Positions 62,158-64,000 of a stretch of 64,000 nucleotides of DNA are shown one piece after another. Position numbers and translations under genes: made by a program. The stretch's first letter is position 1; each line of letters begins with the position of its first letter. Below the pieces are notes generated by a model. It searched no databases and was not told the origin of the DNA. It saw only the letters and a program-made list of their open reading frames with translations. Source of the stretch: Ectobacillus panaciterrae DSM 19096 (lineage in GTDB: Bacteria > Bacillota > Bacilli > Bacillales > Bacillaceae_G); the NCBI RefSeq assembly GCF_000430785.1, contig NZ_AUMR01000028.1, positions 21,628 to 85,627 of the forward strand, in the 5' to 3' direction.

Positions 62158-62496
62158 ATGCAGATGTTTTTATGGGGTTTGTATATTGTAATGTATATAG
62201 TTTTCATGTATGTCATGATAAAGCTGACGGGGGAAAAGCATCCTTCCAACAAGGGTGATGAAAGACAGCGCTTCATGGCGAAGGAAGCGGTGATCCAGAG
62301 CTGGTATGCTATCATGTATATGCTATTCTTTAAAGGGATTCAAGCGCTTCCTTTTTTTAAAGGCATCTTCCATAAAGGAGATGGAATTTCATTTTTTCAA
62401 CAGCCTTTCTTTTATCAAGGAGGAGATATACTTCTTGCGGCACTTGTAGGATATATGATGGGGTACATAATTTCGTATCGGAAGCTGTCGGCATAA
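62158..62496 (+). CDS. Small membrane protein of the Xre cassette
   Basis: A 112-residue protein with an N-terminal helix (about 3-22), a GDERQRFMAKEA segment near 38-49 and two further helices (about 50-75 and 88-107). The GDERQ motif after the first helix recurs in small membrane proteins next to Xre regulators; the family name is not recalled. AGGAGGAGAAGTG gives a strong ribosome-binding site; ATG 62158 is chosen over GTG 62155. Function unknown. Confidence 0.75.
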   Translation: MQMFLWGLYIVMYIVFMYVMIKLTGEKHPSNKGDERQRFMAKEAVIQSWYAIMYMLFFKGIQALPFFKGIFHKGDGISFFQQPFFYQGGDILLAALVGYMMGYIISYRKLSA

Positions 62497-62522
62497 CAGT
62501 CTATTAAAAAGGGGGGAGCAAT

Positions 62523-62927
62523 ATGATAAAAGATAGGGGGGCACGGCGCAGAAATGTAGCAATCAGCTGGGGGATAATGGCGGCAGCATTTGTAGGATTC
62601 GGCCTTTACAAGTGGTTCAAGTACGGTGAGATAGACGGGTATGTGATTTTCGTTGTCAGTCTCGGTTTGTATCACGTCTTCAACTACTTTACATGGGGGG
62701 ATATCAACGGGCCGGAGGGAAGAGATGAAATGAATGAGCACATCATTCGCGTCAGCGCCAAAATTAGTTATTATGTTCTTATCGCTGTAATCTTCATATT
62801 GATATTAATTCAAAACGGCTTCAGCACTGCAATCAAACCGCATACGATGCCGTTTTGGCTCACCCTTTGCGCATCTATCTTCGTCATGCCGATTGTGGAA
62901 TTTTTGGTAGCGAGAAAGTATCGTTAA
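62523..62927 (+). CDS. Second small membrane protein of the Xre cassette
   Basis: A 134-residue protein with four hydrophobic segments (about 12-28, 38-58, 78-100, 108-128) and an acidic GPEGRDEMNEH segment near 62-72, parallel to the GDERQ segment of the preceding protein. The two may form one membrane complex. AAAAGGGGGGAGCAAT precedes the ATG. Function unknown; regulation by the Xre protein is inferred. Confidence 0.75.
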   Translation: MIKDRGARRRNVAISWGIMAAAFVGFGLYKWFKYGEIDGYVIFVVSLGLYHVFNYFTWGDINGPEGRDEMNEHIIRVSAKISYYVLIAVIFILILIQNGFSTAIKPHTMPFWLTLCASIFVMPIVEFLVARKYR

Positions 62928-62978
62928 AAAAGACAAGGGATAGTCTTTGTCTTTCGTAAAAAGAGGGTATAACATCAA

Positions 62979-63027
62979 TAAGCGACCTTGTAATTTCCAT
63001 ATTAGGATACACAAGGTCGCTTACATT
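62979..63027. terminator. Terminator of the Xre cassette
   Basis: TAAGCGACCTTGT (62979-62991) pairs perfectly with ACAAGGTCGCTTA (63011-63023) around a 19-base loop. T-run is weak (CATTATTTCTTC). Confidence 0.65.
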
Positions 63028-63368
63028 ATTTCTTCTTGATTTATCACTATTTCGTACTCTAATCCTTTCGTTGTATTTTATTCTTCCGATATAATATTGG
63101 TTTAATTATCTCCCTCCCTAATTAAGGAAGTCTTACTTTTAAAAAAGAAACAAAAGCCAAGAGAACTTCCTTAGAAAATATAAGATGTTATGAATGCCCA
63201 GCGTATGTATAACACGCCTTCGCCTTTCACTATTTCATCGGTAGCACCTTCTTTTTAATTTAGTAGGATTATCATACTAGAAAAGTTCCTTGTTGTAAAT
63301 ACTAAAAGTTTATAATTTTTAGAAAATTCATTTTTTGTACTTTCTTCTCACTGTATTCCATTGAACAA
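63028..63368. other. Gene-free AT-rich stretch
   Basis: No gene is supported. TAAGGAAGT (63123) and ACTTCCTTA (63165) form a long-range inverted repeat of nine bases with an A-rich loop. Nothing else stands out. Confidence 0.4.
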
Positions 63369-63552
63369 TATATATGAGTGAATTATAATTTCGACATTTT
63401 CATGTGCTATGTGTAACCAAAAGAGAGTATCGTATGCTTCTTCTCTCTCGTTTACCCTTGCATGAACCACTACAAAGGTTTGACCGCTTCTGCACGTCGC
63501 TGGATGATCTCTCCCGCTATCAAAAAACGGTTTTTTCATTCACTTGTATATG
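63369..63552 (+). repeat. Intergenic repeat type A, copy A6, full length
   Basis: TATATATGAGTGAATTATAA to TTTCATTCACTTGTATATG. The right end has one change (TATATG), the others are intact. Reference copy for orientation in this annotation. Confidence 0.9.
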
Positions 63553-63636
63553 GTACTACATAAAAAAGTGTATAAGTAAGAAAGTTAGTTCAAGTTAACT
63601 ATTATTGTAACACCGCAACCTTTTTTGGAATGTATA

Positions 63637-63826
63637 TGAACCTCCCCCACTTACTCGCTTCCGCTCCTTGAAGTGGGGGTCTCTTAGCACCAACAAAGAC
63701 AAGGTCCCATGAGAAGCGGATTTGCCATCTCCTCTCTGCACCTATGCAGGGGCTCCTTTTCTTCATTTGACTAAGCAACTTCTGTACATGCAGAAGGGTG
63801 GGAACACACCGTCTACTACTTTTTGC
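63637..63826 (-). mobile_element. Right end and putative omega-RNA region of an IS200/IS605-type element
   Basis: On the minus strand, after the tnpB stop, about 190 bases lead to a hairpin with arms CCCCCACTT / AAGTGGGGG (63678-63670 and 63651-63643) and the tail AGGTTCAT that ends the element near 63637. In this family the guide (omega/re) RNA is made from this 3' part and the flank next to the end serves as guide. The same end is found alone at 10.9 and 19.7 kb. Confidence 0.75.
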
Positions 63827-64000
63827 TTATGCAATCCGTAGATACTTTCTTTTTGTTTCTTCCGGAATATGACACATCTTTCCGTACAATTCTTTTGCCA
63901 AGATGTTGCGAGCACCATGAATGTCCCGGTGTTCTTCATAGCCGCATGCGCACGTATAGTTGCGTGTCCGCACTTTCTTCCTTCTTTGGCAACAAGGACA
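63827..64000 (-). CDS. tnpB: RNA-guided nuclease TnpB, C-terminal part (continues outside window)
   Basis: The last 57 codons of an IS605 OrfB/TnpB protein. A zinc-finger half CPCC ... NYTCACGYE is followed by [12 protein letters not shown], the RuvC-III segment with the conserved aspartate, then a short basic tail ending KRKYLRIA. The start is beyond the right edge. TnpB is an RNA-guided DNA endonuclease that helps the element persist at its donor site. Whether a TnpA partner exists cannot be seen. Confidence 0.88.
   Translation of the reverse strand, partial: CPCCQRRKKVRTRNYTCACGYEEHRDIHGARNILAKELYGKMCHIPEETKRKYLRIA

Noticed and set aside
63348..63539. Repeat-encoded 63-residue protein as a real gene family
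   Set aside because: The frame is broken in copy A2 and in types B and C, and starts vary between copies.
1..64000. tRNA, rRNA and prophage genes
   Set aside because: Read on both strands for CCA-ended cloverleaf arms, rRNA motifs and phage structural genes; none recognised.

Overview
The window is chromosomal DNA of a Firmicute in the Bacillaceae. The evidence is a GerPA/GerPF-type spore germination protein and a YyaC-type spore protein, a T-box leader on brnQ, a TPP riboswitch on thiMDE, a CcpA cre pair, a GlnR/TnrA box on glnA, strong GGAGG ribosome-binding sites with frequent TTG/GTG starts, and local gene orders like those of Bacillus (natAB with natRK; a yxjC-scoA-scoB-yxjF-type cluster). 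I cannot fix genus or species by reading alone. No rRNA, tRNA, prophage or CRISPR array was seen.

Layout. 0-1.7 kb: 3' part of a YhfC-type membrane protease gene, a truncated repeat and a GerPF-like gene. 1.7-9.2 kb: brnQ with T-box, a MerR/MFS efflux pair, a GT4 glycosyltransferase, gpmA, purU and a broken SDR gene. 9.3-15 kb: an NmrA-type oxidoreductase divergent from an HxlR regulator, then natBA divergent from natRK. 15-22 kb: a nuclease-helicase fusion, msrAB, rluF, two 21-bp-period arrays, dsdA (its stop codon appears to come from an IS605-type right end) and an SMR pair. 22-29 kb: a leftward operon for uptake and use of what is probably a phosphorus compound (binding protein, AP-superfamily hydrolase, two permeases, ATPase, DeoR regulator, HAD phosphatase). 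29-39 kb: M50 protease, NlpC/P60 hydrolase, YwbE, DEAD-box helicase, DUF2935, WYL regulator, DinB, kynB and a fatty acid desaturase. 39-46 kb: 3-hydroxybutyrate utilisation cluster with its sigma-54 activator and a second sigma-54 promoter. 46-54.7 kb: histidine kinase, truncated dehydrogenase, ilvA, glnA and thiMDE. 54.9-64 kb: M29 aminopeptidase, yyaC, a lipoprotein, an ABC-F gene behind an apparent attenuator, a YhfP-type oxidoreductase, an Xre/membrane-protein cassette, and the 3' end of a TnpB element at the right edge.

Three observations stand out. (1) At least eleven copies plus three end relics of a roughly 125-195 bp intergenic repeat occur. It has TATATA-bounded, partly inverted ends and a core whose variants keep a base-paired stem. 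Copies abut, share ends and recombine into three subtypes. (2) Two sigma-54 promoters (near 39.51 and 45.77 kb) each have the same TTCCGGAA-type palindrome cluster 120-190 bp upstream. They lie on either side of a sigma-54 activator gene, which suggests a two-target regulon joining 3-hydroxybutyrate catabolism to a 72-residue protein of unknown function. (3) The ABC-F gene follows a 12-codon leader ORF and an intrinsic terminator, the layout of antibiotic-responsive attenuation.
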